Assembly (NCBI GenBank): GCA_005406025.1
Contig: BGZK01000209.1
Span: 62,001 to 126,000, forward strand
Source of the DNA: Eumeta japonica
Lineage: Eukaryota > Arthropoda > Insecta > Lepidoptera > Psychidae
Length of the DNA: 64,000 nt
Direction of reading: 5' to 3'
Of this stretch, positions 13,075 through 24,095 are shown in pieces. The notes below the pieces were generated by a model that did not search any database, was not told the DNA's origin, and was given only the letters and a program-made list of their open reading frames with translations. Every line of letters starts with the position of its first letter. Positions within the stretch are counted from its first letter, which is position 1. The position numbers and the translations under genes are program-made.

Positions 13075-13400
13075 ATGATGGTGGCCGATTGATTGAGAGC
13101 GTTACCTTCGAACCAAAAGGCAGTAGGCTCGAATTCTGACGACGGAAGAATTGACCAAAAAGTTTTTGTCTTAAGTCAAATTAAAGCATTCGTTATTCGG
13201 ATCCAAACGATGCCCAAGATGCTCTCAAGGTACGCCTTGGTAGGATCAAGGTACGATCTTGGAAATCGTCATGCAATTGTTGACAGCGGTCGTAAACAAT
13301 TCGCAACCAACAGTGAGCCGAGGTGGAAGGCTCCAAGTGCGTGTCCCTCAGTCAGAAATGGAAAGATATCATAAGATGTGCCTCAAGTAGGGAGACGATA
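13075..13400 (+). repeat. tRNA-derived SINE-like element
   Basis: The first ~65 bp look like a tRNA-type RNA polymerase III promoter. They carry an A-box-like GGTGGCCGATTGATTGAGAG (13079-13098) and a B-box-like GGCTCGAATTCTG (13127-13139), separated by a spacing typical of tRNA-derived SINE heads. It does not fold as a proper tRNA, so it is not called a tRNA gene. The body to about 13400 is unassigned and the 3' end is uncertain. Confidence 0.5.
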
Positions 13401-14007
13401 AAACTTGATATAACGCCAATAAATAGAAATAATACATTTTACAAATGAAACAAATAATATTCTTAACAAGTATAAGCTGTAGTTACACCATTTTACGTGA
13501 TTAACATATTTTTTTTTTTTTTTTTGTGCTGTTACTTTCTTCGTCAGATATAATTTTGCAAGGAAAATTTAACAAAATACGAATAGTATGTTTAAATTTT
13601 TTCTCTATTTACTAATATATTTACAAACAAAGCTTCTCTTCAAATAGAAATGGAAAAATTTAGGTTTAGTTTCATATAAAAAATAATATATAATGCCTCT
13701 TTATTCTCAAAAACCGTATTTATTCAGGTTTAAACTGTTTTCGTAACTTCGAGCTTCCAGCATGAACCCCGCGGGCGAACGATAAATTATCCGGTAGATA
13801 ATGCACCGCTCGCGATGAAAACTCGTTATTGTGTGTAAGGTCGACTTGACACGGATATTCGGTAACACTAGTTTCCTCTGGTAACATTTTCCGAAACGCC
13901 CTACTTTGCTTAAATTATGGACAATTTAAACAATATATGCGCATATTTTTTTTGCTCTTTTCACTTTCTCTCCTCCATTTAGACATTTTCTATGAAAGTT
14001 TTATGTT
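13401..14007. other. AT-rich intergenic DNA
   Basis: No gene supported. A GC-richer patch at about 13745-13860 has no recognisable content. Confidence 0.4.
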
Positions 14008-14174
14008 TAGGGTTCCGTACCCAAAAGCTGCCGAGAGGACCCTATTACTAAAGCTCCGCTGTCGGTCCGTCCATCTACCATAAGGCTGTATCTTTTCAAC
14101 CGTGATACATAAAATTTTCAGAGTGCGTATTAATATATAGTATAGTATAACAATAAATAATAAGATATAAAGGA
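14008..14174 (+). repeat. Repeat family R2, copy 2, left half
   Basis: It carries GGGTTCCGTACCC, GACCCTATTACTAAAGCTCC GCTGTCGG and CAACCGTGATACAT, matching 11203-11360. The match breaks near 14174, where a LINE begins; the right half of the same repeat resumes near 16567. TAAAGGA occurs at both junctions (14168-14174 and 16567-16573) and may be a target-site duplication. Confidence 0.7.
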
Positions 14175-15870
14175 TGAAAGAACTATTAGTTATACAAGAA
14201 AAAGAGAATGAAGAGAAATGCCAACACTCCTTTTTGCAGATGCACAAAGTTCGTAGATCTCAACGAATGAAAATGACATATGAATTTTTTAGAAGTTTCA
14301 AGAAGCAGACTGGAAAGAAACAGCCAAAACGACTTATGCCGATATCTACTTGGATTCATGAACTGCACAAAGTGAAAGGCCTAGATTTCAGAATTTCACA
14401 AAATGACAAAAAAGCAATTAAAATGCCGTCTACCGACGACATCCATAATATCATCAAACAAAAGTAAAAAGGCACAGTACTAGGCCCGGATCAAATAATT
14501 ATTGATTATATCAGCATGCGTCAGAAGTATTTGTAGAACAACTTACAAAAATCGTTGGAAAAGCATGTGAAAGCAACTCCTTTCCGCAAGAATTAGTGAA
14601 GACAATTCAAATTCCAATCCCCAAGGAAGCTAAACCACAGTCTGTGAATGATTACACAAAGATATCAATCTGCAATGCAGGCTACAGAATTTATTCCTCT
14701 TACTTCGTAAAACTTTTAGATGAAGTAATCTAAGCTATGGGCAATTATCAAACGATCTTTATGAGGTACAACATCGACGTACGATCACAGATTTATAGTT
14801 AGACGAATTTTGGATGAAAAATGGAAGGCAGGTAAGCCCGTGTATGTACTGCAACTCGTTATAGAAAAAAGTATTTGATTCAGTAGATTTTTGTGCTTTA
14901 TATGATATTGTAAGAACAAGGGTCAATATTACTTTAGCCAATAGAAACATGTCTTGTTCAAAGAACACAAGTCAATTCTTTGGTTTGAACGAAAAATTCA
15001 AAGTATCACCAAAGGAGAAGGGCCCAAACAAGAATGTCGACTCTCACCTCGGTTGTTTACCATTGTGTTGGACGACGTCTTAAGAACTCTAGAGGAGTTA
15101 GTCAGTGAAGTAAGGATGGACCAGGATGTAGAAATTGATCTTCGCGTTATATTAACATTCGCAGACTACATTATTATTATAGGCGATAGAGCCACAGTTC
15201 TTACTAATATAATGAAGAACTTAAAAGAACTCCTAATATCAGTGAGCTTAAATGAAACTAAGACCAAGATGTTAATCAGAGATCCGATCAACAATAGCAT
15301 AGCCAAACAAACACAGGAAATAAATGGAGTCCTAATCACTCCTGTAGACATAATTAAATATCAAAGTACGTACCTGACCTCAGAGCTGAGTCGAAGGGAC
15401 ACGATAAAGACTAGATGTAAACAAACAATCCGGAGTACAAAAGGACTCCTTCCCTTCAAAAACCAAAATGCACTAGAAAATAGCCAAGTTGATTTAAATG
15501 ACATATGGCCCAAATGTAGTAACAAGAATAAGACTGAGAAAGTATGAAAGAAAGATTCTGAAAGATATGTTCCAAGCCTTAAGAAATCAACCTAAACTGA
15601 AAACACAAGAAATCCTCGAAGGAAAAACAATCATCAAGGTTAGAAGTATATGCTACTACGGTTATCTCTTAAGAAGAGACCAACCCCACATACTTAACTC
15701 TGCTCTAAGATATACTACAACAGAGAGAAAAGTTGGACGTCCTATTTATACATAGGACGACTCGCTCCTAAAAGACTTCAGTTATCACAATAAGAACCAA
15801 GAGGAATGGGCAACTTTAGCTCAGAACAAAACGGAAATGAAGAAAGCTGCAGATGAACTACAGCAACTCC
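14174..15870 (+). pseudogene. LINE reverse transcriptase pseudogene
   Basis: The clearest open stretch is 14954-15547. It encodes reverse-transcriptase motifs: QECRLSPRLFTIVLDDVLR (the QGC-LSP-LF block), then TFADYIIIIGD. This is the catalytic FADD box with the second Asp replaced by Tyr, so this copy cannot be active. After it come LKELLISVSLNETKTKM and the thumb region INGVLITPVDIIKY. The frame then shifts to 15498-15755 (KYERKILKDMFQALRNQPK, CYYGYLLRRD), which is the C-terminal domain of RTE-like LINEs. Upstream, 14174-14467 reads as the N-terminal part, ending with a KGTVLGPDQI-like segment after a stop. Stops and frameshifts are numerous throughout. Confidence 0.8.
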
Positions 15871-16566
15871 CATAAACGGACACTGAAAGCTCTGCACCGA
15901 ATGAAGAAAATGAAGAATAAAAGACTAACGGGAAAAACAAACTTAATTCAGATTTGTTACACCTATGTGTATATATAGAAACGTTACTACAATGGGAACC
16001 AAGAAGTACAAAGCAAATTAAAGATTAGGAAGGTTGTGGATGAACTATACCAACTCTCACTAACACCGAAAGTTTATACTAAGCAAAGAAAATGAAATAT
16101 TATGATATATATGAAAGATTAACTGAGGAAACAAATTTACAAAAAAAGAATATCTTAGAGCACATATGAGTTATCACAGCAGAAACCAAAGGGAATAGGC
16201 AAATTAGCAAAGAGCAACGTAGAAACTAAATGAATGCGGATGAACCACACCAACTTCCAGAAGTAAACACTGAAAGCTCTGCACCAAACAAAGAAAACGG
16301 AGAACGGAAGACAAATGGAAGAAACTTGCCCTTTTTCACAATATTTATTGGCACATTATAGTATCTATTACCTATCCTGAATTCGGTTTCTGGCTAAAGG
16401 TTGCACAAATACCGGCTTGCTCTGCACTCCCGTCACTCCTAATCAAAACTAGAACCTGCACTCCCCCCGATATTTACGCTCCCTTCGGTGTATCGGGACT
16501 TGTCCCTTTCAGTCATTGCGACTGGCTGAAGGTCGAGCAATGATGATGATGAATAAAGTTAAAATT
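14175..16566 (+). mobile_element. Non-LTR retrotransposon (RTE-like) inserted in repeat R2
   Basis: The segment between the two halves of repeat R2 contains a degraded reverse transcriptase frame (see the pseudogene entry), a triplicated 3' tail and a terminal GATGATGATGA run at about 16541-16551. Short tandem repeats at the 3' end are common in RTE-type LINEs. The possible 7-bp duplication TAAAGGA on both sides supports insertion. The 5' end is truncated: the endonuclease domain is not recognisable. Confidence 0.7.
15780..16335 (+). repeat. Three tandem copies of the LINE 3' tail
   Basis: Three diverged copies start near 15780, 15983 and 16169, each about 190-200 bp. Each contains a GTTA(T/C)(C/T)AC, a GAACCAA, a GATGAACTAC/GATGAACCAC segment and a CTGAAAGCTCTGCACC segment (degraded in the middle copy). 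The first copy carries the coding tail (EEWATLAQNKTEMKKAADEL). The second and third are non-coding and more decayed. Confidence 0.7.
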
Positions 16567-16736
16567 TAAAGGAGGTCTCCGTACAAGATACGTCATTTTT
16601 TCCTGTGTTTTTGTTCGATCTCAATTTTGTTCTTATTATTTATCAACAATTAAAAATACATACGTAGTGTGAAATACTACGTGGTAGTACTTAACCCTTC
16701 GTGTACGAGTCTGAATCGCATCTGGCCGGTTTTTTT
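16567..16736 (+). repeat. Repeat family R2, copy 2, right half
   Basis: GGAGGTCTCCGTACAAG is followed by TTAACCCTTCGTGTACGAGT and a CGCATCTGGCCGG motif before a T run. This matches the 3' end of copy 1 at 11640-11696. Confidence 0.7.
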
Positions 16737-16833
16737 ATATCGATACTATTACCTTTGGATTAAACTAAGAAACCAATAAATCATATTAAAACCTAGAAGT
16801 ATAGATGGGACTTGTATTCGTGATTGAAAGAGA

Positions 16834-19006
16834 GATCGCTCGATACAAAAAATGAAGAAATTCATTGAATGTCCATCCGAGAGGAGTAATGAGCATAGCT
16901 AAATGTTAATGAAATAATTATTAATGAACACTCCAGAAAGAGTGATGCGCGATACAAAAAATGATGGAATTCATTGAATGTCCATCCGAGAGGAGTAATG
17001 AGCATAGCTAAATGTTAATGAAATAATTATTAATGAACACTCCAGAAAGAGTGATGCGCGATACAAAAAATGATGGAATTCATTGAATGTCCATCCGAGA
17101 GGAGTAATGAGCATAGCTAAATGTTAATGAAATAATTATTAATGAACACTCCAGAAAGAGTGATGCGCGATACAAAAAATGATGGAATTCATTGAATGTC
17201 CATCCGAGAGGAGTAATGAGCATAGCTAAATGTTAATGAAATAATTATTAATGAACACTCCAGAAAGAGTGATCGCTCGATACAAAAAATGATGGAATTC
17301 ATTAAATGTTCATCCGAGAGGAGTAATGAGCATAGCTAAATGTTAATGAAATAATTATTAATGAACACTCCAGAAAGAGTGATCGCTCGATACAAAAAAT
17401 GATGGAATTCATTAAATGTTCATCCGAGAGGAGTAATGAGCATAGCTAAATGTTAATGAAATAATTATTAATGAACACTCCAGAAAGAGTGATCGCTCGA
17501 TACAAAAAATGATGGAATTCATTAAATGTTCATCCGAGAGGAGTAATGAGCATAGCTAAATGTTAATGAAATAATTATTAATGAACACTCCAGAAAGAGT
17601 GATGCGCGATACAAAAAATGATGGAATTCATTGAATGTCCATCCGAGAGGAGTAATGAGCATAGCTAAATGTTAATGAAATAATTATTAATGAACACTCT
17701 AGAAAGAGTGATCGCTCGATACAAAAAATGATGGAATTCATTGAATGTCCATCCGAGAGGAGTAATGAGCATAGCTAAATGTTAATGAAATAATTATTAA
17801 TGAACACTCCAGAAAGAGTGATGCGCGATACAAAAAATGATGGAATTCATTGAATGTCCATCCGAGAGGAGTAATGAGCATAGCTAAATGTTAATGAAAT
17901 AATTATTAATGAACACTCCAGAAAGAGTGATCGCTCGATACAAAAAATGATGGAATTCATTAAATGTTCATCCGAGAGGAGTAATGAGCATAGCTAAATG
18001 TTAATGAAATAATTATTAATGAACACTCAGAAAGAGTGATCGCTCGATACAAAAATGATGGAATTCATTAAATGTTCATCCGAGAGGAGTAATGAGCATA
18101 GCTAAATGTTAATGAAATAATTATTAATGAACACTCCAGAAAGAGTGATCGCTCGATACAAAAAATGATGGAATTCATTAAATGTTCATCCGAGAGGAGT
18201 AATGAGCATAGCTAAATGTTAATGAAATAATTATTAATGAACACTCCAGAAAGAGTGATCGCTCGATACAAAAATGATGGAATTCATTAAATGTTCATCC
18301 GAGAGGAGTAATGAGCATAGCTAAATGTTAATGAAATAATTATTAATGAACACCCAGAAAGAGTGATCGCTCGATACAAAAATGATGGAATTCATTAAAT
18401 GTCCATCCGAGAGGAGTAATGAGCATAGCTAAATGTTAATGAAATAATTATTAATGAACACTCCAGAAAGAGTGATCGCTCGATACAAAAAATGATGGAA
18501 TTCATTAAATGTCCATCCGAGAGGAGTAATGAGCATAGCTAAATGTTAATGAAATAATTATTAATGAACACTCCAGAAAGAGTGATCGCTCGATACAAAA
18601 AATGATGGAATTCATTAAATGTCCATCCGAGAGGAGTGATGAGCATAGCTAAATGTTAATGAAATAATTATTAATGAACACTCCAGAAAGAGTGATGCGC
18701 GATACAAAAAATGATGGAATTCATTAAATGTTCATCCGAGAGGAGTGATGAGCATAGCTAAATGTTAATGAAATAATAATTATTAATGAACACTCCAGAA
18801 AGAGTGATGCGCGATACAAAAAATGATGGAATTCATTAAATGTTCATCCGAGAGGAGTGATGAGCATAGCTAAATGTTAATGAAATAATTATTAATGAAC
18901 ACTCCAGAAAGAGTGATCGCTCAATATAAAAAATAAAGCTTTGATTCTATATTCACCCGGGCGGAGCTAAGACCAGTTACTTATTAACGAAATAATTATT
19001 AATGAA
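16834..19006 (+). repeat. Satellite array, 109/110-bp unit, about 20 copies
   Basis: Units start at 16834, 16944, 17053, 17162, 17271, 17381, 17491, 17601, 17710, 17820, 17929, 18038, 18147, 18257, 18365, 18474, 18584, 18694, 18806 and 18915. Each begins GATCGCTCGATAC (110-bp units) or GATGCGCGATAC (109-bp units). Each contains GATGGAATTCATT, CCGAGAGGAGTAATGAGCAT and an AT-rich near-palindromic core TGAAATAATTATTAATGA, and ends CACTCCAGAAAGAGT. The two start variants are interspersed, as are the ATTGAATGTCC and ATTAAATGTTC variants, so the array is a mosaic. The last unit has diverged to about 19006. No coding frame. Confidence 0.98.
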
Positions 19007-20339
19007 CATATTAAGGACTTAAATATAAAGTTTTCGTTTTCGAATATTGACCACTTTAAATTTGAATATTTCAGGTTTGAGGATGAATTAGAAATTCAAG
19101 ACTCTGAAAACGAATTGTATATTTTATAGAATGCCACTTCCGTTTGAATAAGAAATTATTTCAATTATTCTCAAGTTGCACCTATAGAAGTTTTATATCA
19201 ATACGTTCGAATATACTTATCTTAGTACTGACGCGACACCGCACACTCAGCCCGGCGAAGCTATCTCTAACGATAAATAGCAGTGCACAATGTAAATAAA
19301 TACCAAAAGGAGAAGACATAACGGATCCTATATGTAATGTGTGTACGTGATGTACAATGGCAATGAATATAATAGAAGACAACAAACCGAATATAAAAAT
19401 GAAATAACTAAAAATTACATAGATAAAATTTGGCATGCATGTAAGGTATCTGCACATAAATAGAAAATTTGGTATAAATAAACAAAAATATTCAAATTCT
19501 GTAGTACAATAGTTAAATATTCTTGTTTCTTTGTACCTTATGCGATTGAGTGATAATTACCTATATTTTTTTTCGTTATTTATAAATATCTTCAGCATTA
19601 ATGGCTGAATGCAATAAGGTAGGGATCTCGAAAAGTAGGTCTCTTTTTCCGGAATATTATGCAGTTACTTTTGGCTCGTCTTCGAGCTCATTATTGACAA
19701 TAGCTTTAACAATTTAACGATTGGACCAGCACCAATACTCGATTAATCTATCAGATTTATTGCAGTAAGGTGTGAATCAAAAGATATTATTGAAGATGGA
19801 CGCTATTTAGCTAAAGAGATTAAACTTAAATGCACTATTTTTCTTGAAAAACTCGGGATTACAAGCTCAATCTATTCGATATTATTTTTGTATCTTCGTT
19901 TCTCTTATTATTTACAATGTTTCTATTTTAATAATCATTCGGAGGGAATAAAGTAAAACAAAATACATATTTTACAAAATGGGTGCGTTCCCAAGATACA
20001 GAAAATCTTGGTAGATGAATATGAAAAACAAATAAAAACTAAATTATAATTAGCCTTTAATATATAGTAAATAAATAATATAGACGTATATTCATATAAT
20101 ATATGATATAATATATTCATATTCATATAACAGACCGTAAATTATATACAACTTTACATTCTATTCAAGACAGAATAGTGAGATAGCTCCAACGTAAAAT
20201 TTGACAGAAATAATTAAATACCAAAATAAAATTTCCATTATTTTAATAGTTACATTTATCACGAATTATCACGTTCTTCTTCCATATCGCAATATCAAAT
20301 AAGAACTGTTGGATACTTTCACAACAAACTTTTCCTTTT
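19007..20339. other. AT-rich intergenic DNA
   Basis: No gene supported. A strongly AT-rich, partly palindromic patch of TATATTCATATAATATATGA type lies at about 20050-20130. Confidence 0.4.
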
Positions 20340-20640
20340 TCAACCCGACAATTCTTCCGTCCCTAACTCGCGAAGCTCACCCCCTCGTCGTGGGCGGCGG
20401 AGCGCAGACGCATCTCCGGGCGGACCGGCGCTCGCAACTTGAAATTGCGTAGAAGTAGTTCCGCAACTTCGGCAGCGCCGCAACAAATTCGATTTATTAG
20501 CTCTACGTCGCAGCAGCGGTCGCGGCGCAAATGCGTCCAAATGCTTTTCGGACAACACGCTTCGTTGTCGATTAGCAGATGGGGTTGTAGCGAGGACGTC
20601 ACGCAGAGACGGTTTTAAAATTATCATTTCTACGCCGCTC
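20340..20640. other. CpG-rich island, possible 5' exon or promoter
   Basis: A sharp rise in G+C and CpG within AT-rich DNA. The minus strand is open at 20340-20627 (95 codons, Arg/Ala/Leu-rich) and in a second frame at 20363-20602. I recognise no domain in either, and dual openness is a common by-product of GC-rich sequence. The block may be the promoter or first exon of a gene, or a GC-rich transposon piece; there is no partner exon nearby that I can support. Confidence 0.3.
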
Positions 20641-20861
20641 GGTTACTAACGCTCATACGAAACAAGATAATTAAATATTTTAAAAAAATGTAAAACGCCA
20701 TCGTAAATCTATTTCAATGATTTTGAAACGGACTTTAAAAACAACTAAATATTTGTTTTTGGAATCGGTTCCAGCTATAGATAAATCAAATACAGATGTC
20801 TCTCCTTAGAAGAAGAAAAACTCTTTATTATTATAAACTCACCCCCATTTTCCATAAGGGC
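20641..20861. other. AT-rich spacer
   Basis: Nothing recognised. Confidence 0.4.
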
Positions 20862-21396
20862 CTAACCCTTATGGGAAATAGGAAAAAAACTATAGATTTT
20901 CATATGATACAATCTTTTCAAGCAAGTTCTGCAGTTTCGAGGGCTTACGATTTGACCCATTTTTAATATGCAACCAATATAGACTGCATAGAATTTTCTA
21001 GGGCGACCCTTACCGACCTTTCCATCACATACGTTTGCTCTATAGATTTGTTTTGTCAGTCTACTTCTATTCGTCCTTTCCGAACGGCTAAACCTACGCA
21101 ACATAACTTTTTCTACTCTAGACACTATATCTTCTTTCAAAACACATCGCCGTCTGTCACTAATGTTCCTACGTCTATGTTTTAAGGACACTCCACGTAT
21201 ATTACGCAGAGATCACATCTCCACCGCATTTATTTTACTTTCACTTCTTTTCTGTCATATCCAACTTTCACGATGCATAATTAAGCGTAGGGATTAGGTC
21301 TCCATTAAGGATAGTCAAACGCGCTTTGCTTAAGACATTTTTACTATTCATAATGTAGACCGGGGGATGATGACACAAAATTCCCGGTCATTTATA
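20862..21396 (-). mobile_element. RTE-like LINE, C-terminal part (left of an insertion)
   Basis: On the minus strand the frame ending at 20862 reads CVLKEDIVSRVEKVMLRRF, then RLTKQIYRANVCDGKVGKGR and PRKFYAVYIG. This corresponds closely to 44755-44925 in the LINE at 43.5-45.1 kb (GLKEDVVTRVGRGMLRWFG, LIKQIYRVNVCDGKVG). Further 5' on the same strand, stop-containing sequence up to about 21380 reads IMNSKNVLSKARLTILNGDL, the counterpart of 44550-44610. It is the 3' half of the LINE that continues at 22325 beyond an inserted inverted-repeat element. Inactive. Confidence 0.8.
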
Positions 21397-22321
21397 CCAG
21401 TATGGCGACTCTTCAGGGGTCTAATTACTTAATGACGAAAAGGAAAATGATGGTTGTAGCGCTGGTACCGACAACCGAATCGCATGGACGTTCGTCGAAC
21501 GTGTCGGATAAGTTACGAGTGTCGAACGATTTGTTCCACGAAAATTCTTGTTTTTTTTCGATAGTCGATGAAAAAAGAAGTAGGCGGTAACGTAACGCCA
21601 TACTTCTGCGGTGTGACTTAAAGCCCGACATACCAACGAGAACACATTAATTTAAAAAAAAATTCAACCGTTTGTACTAGGCAAATTTTTGCATAACTTA
21701 TTATTGTCGAGTAGTCATTCCCGAAAATCACCGCCATACTTTTCCGACGGTTCCAAATGGCCGCCATATCGCCGCAAATGAGTAAATTTTTTTTGCAAAA
21801 TGATTTGTACCAGTATGGCATTTTGTTTTTGGAAAGTATATGACACAATATGACCAATATTATATTTGCTATACTCTTAGTAGGGGGAAAGGGAAAAAGT
21901 GATGCCATACTTGACAAACTTATTTAAATGAGACGTTTTCAAAATACTAATGTGCAATACGTAAAATCATTTGCTGCAGTATAGCATTAATGTATTCACT
22001 TTATTTGGATAAAATTCTACCTAAAAAAAATTTTGTTTCAATTTTTCATGAAATCCCGCCCGATGTGAGACATGCTGTACCATTTTATGAAGAGATGAAA
22101 TTTCACTTCGTTTACCTCATCAATTTTTCATTGCATACTTCTTTTTTCATCGACTATCGATAAAAAACAAGAACTTTTGTGGAACAAATCGTTCGACACT
22201 CGTAATTTATCCGACACATTCGATTAACACCTACACAATTGGGCCGCCGCTACCAGCGCTGTGACCATCATTTTCCTTTTCGTCATTAGGTAATTAGACC
22301 CCTGAGGAGTCGCTGTACTGG
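21397..22321. mobile_element. Non-autonomous DNA element with ~187-bp terminal inverted repeats
   Basis: The first ~189 bp (21397-21585, starting CCAGTATGGCGACTCTTCAG) are the reverse complement of the last ~186 bp (22136-22321, ending CGCTGTACTGG). Agreement is high over most of the length: both arms share AGGGGTCTAATTAC, AATGACGAAAAGGAAAATGA, GTGTCGAACGATTTGTTCCA and TCGATAGTCGATGAAAAAAG. The two flanks are consecutive parts of one LINE, showing insertion. The 550-bp interior has no transposase frame but repeats the terminal motif CCAGTATGGC/GCCATAC several times (near 21596, 21733, 21812, 21904, 21976). A clean target duplication is not visible. Confidence 0.85.
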
Positions 22322-22324
22322 TGT

Positions 22325-22965
22325 AGCTTTAATCATGCTATCGCCTCTTCCGAACACCATCACCTTAATCTTGCTGACATTTACTCTTTTCTTAACAGAA
22401 TCATTCATTTCAGTTACAATCTCCTGTAGCCCGCACGCCGACGGCACAAGGATTACTTGTTCATCGGCGTACAGGATGTATTTGACAGACAGCTTATCCA
22501 GTCTTAGTCCATATTCATAAATTTTGAAATTATGTAGACAGCCATCCACGAATATATAAAATAGCTGCGGTAAAGCTACACATCCCTGTCTGACACCCCT
22601 GCTGATGTCAAACCAGTCAGTGTAAGCCTTGTTTGTTTTGACGTAAGCACCAGAGCCCTTGTATAGGGATTTCAGTGCTTGTATCAATCCGCTACTCACT
22701 TCATGCATGGACAGGGTTCTGCATAAATCGTTTCATTTCACTCTATCATAAGCTTTTTCCAGATCTACCTAAATATAAAAAACCCTTTGGTTCTTGATGA
22801 AAACTTTTTTTAATGTTTCGTAGAGAAAAAAACTTGGTCCATACACCCCAACACTTTTCGAAATCCCGCTTGTACATCCCAGATCTTATTAACAGTCTCT
22901 TTCATAAACCTTTCAGTAATGATTTTCGCATACAGTTTGCCAACGACACTGAAATGCAACTACCA
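22325..22965 (-). mobile_element. RTE-like LINE, reverse transcriptase core (right of the insertion)
   Basis: Minus-strand translation of 22286-22708 gives HEVSSGLIQALKSLYKGSGA, then WFDISRGVRQGCVALPQLF and the catalytic region KYILYADEQVILVPSACGL. YADD has become YADE, so the copy is not catalytically competent. Further 5' (22710-22965) are KAYDRVK-like and GMYKRDFEK-like segments across frames. It matches the LINE at 43.5-45.1 kb segment by segment and continues at 21396 after the inverted-repeat insertion. The frame runs on into the inserted element's terminal repeat at its end. Confidence 0.82.
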
Positions 22966-23325
22966 AATTATTCTTATACAAACTACATGAATTAGATTTA
23001 TTCTTTATATTGTAATATAAAGATTCTAAAATTCATACAGATTACATTTTCATTCGTTTTCACATGAAATTAATTCACTCTGTTCTGATGTGTCCCTGCT
23101 ACGATTTTCACGTTGAAATTATATAAATGAATTAAAATATATAGGTAGATTAATAAGTTATTAATTTTAATTCTGTATATACTAGGTTTTACTAATAGCG
23201 ATGAAAGGTAGTTTTTCTGGCGACAAATCGCAGTATTATCGCTTAACTCTTAAAAAGGAGTGCTATGGCTTCAGCAGCTCAGCAATATGATATGATAACT
23301 ACCGTGAAAACTTGTACAACTAAAA
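22966..23325. other. AT-rich intergenic DNA
   Basis: No gene or repeat recognised. Confidence 0.4.
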
Positions 23326-24095
23326 AACTGGCCAAGAGCATGTCGAGCCATGCTCATTACAGGGTTCCGAAGCCTATTACAAAGAAATGTACTACAAATG
23401 AAAAATGTACGTTGTTACACTTTTTCCATATTTCCTGCCCAGAATAGTAATAAGAACTTTAGTCGCCTTTAATTAGAAAAACAAGTAGGTCTATCGACTA
23501 TTACTATTGAACTAGTGTAAACCAAAAATGCAACAGCAAAAGAGCGTATCTTTATGACACTTCCGTCCTTTTGTTGAGAAGCGCAGTTTTTCGGCAATAA
23601 CTCAAAAACAGTATATCGGGTCATGTTCAAAATAATTTTCGTTGAAGGTATTTATTAAGTGTTACCCTCCTTATTTTTTTCATACTTTTTGGATATATGG
23701 TTCAGAAAACGAAGGGTGGGAGAGACACAATTTCTACTATTTTCAGAGCGATTATTTCTAAAATTGTTCACGTAATCAGAAAAATTGCATAAAAACCTCA
23801 GTGTTTTTAAAAGAACTGTCGAAATATGTGCCACAAGTTGACGTTTGTTGAGAAAAAAATTTTTCAGCTTCTGTTAGATATATGAAGTCTAGGGGAGGCC
23901 CTTAAAAATATTTATTTTTGTTATTTAACTACCAAACTAAATAGCGGCTTATACAAGACATCTACACTATAAATTTCATCAATATACGTTTTGTAGTTAT
24001 TGAATGAAACGCCTGTGATATACGGACGGACGGACGGACATGACGAAACTATAAGAGTTTCGTTTTTACCATTTTGGCTCGGAACTCTAAAAAGA
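23326..24095 (+). repeat. Interspersed repeat family R1, copy B
   Basis: The best preserved copy. It starts TGGCCAAGAGCATGTCGAGC, contains CATTACAGGGTTCCGAAGCC, GAGAAGCGCAGTTTTTCGGC, GAACTGTCGAAATATGTGCC and GGACGGACGGACGGACATGA, and ends TACCATTTTGGCTCGGAACT. The GACG tetranucleotide run near 24025-24041 is internal. No open frame spans it. Confidence 0.85.

Noticed and set aside
16834..19006. CRISPR-like regular repeats
   Set aside because: Units are contiguous with no unique spacers; it is a eukaryotic satellite. The same applies to 50387-52695.
20340..20627. 95-codon minus-strand gene
   Set aside because: Two overlapping minus frames are open because the block is GC-rich; no domain, no splice partner. 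Kept only as a GC-rich island.
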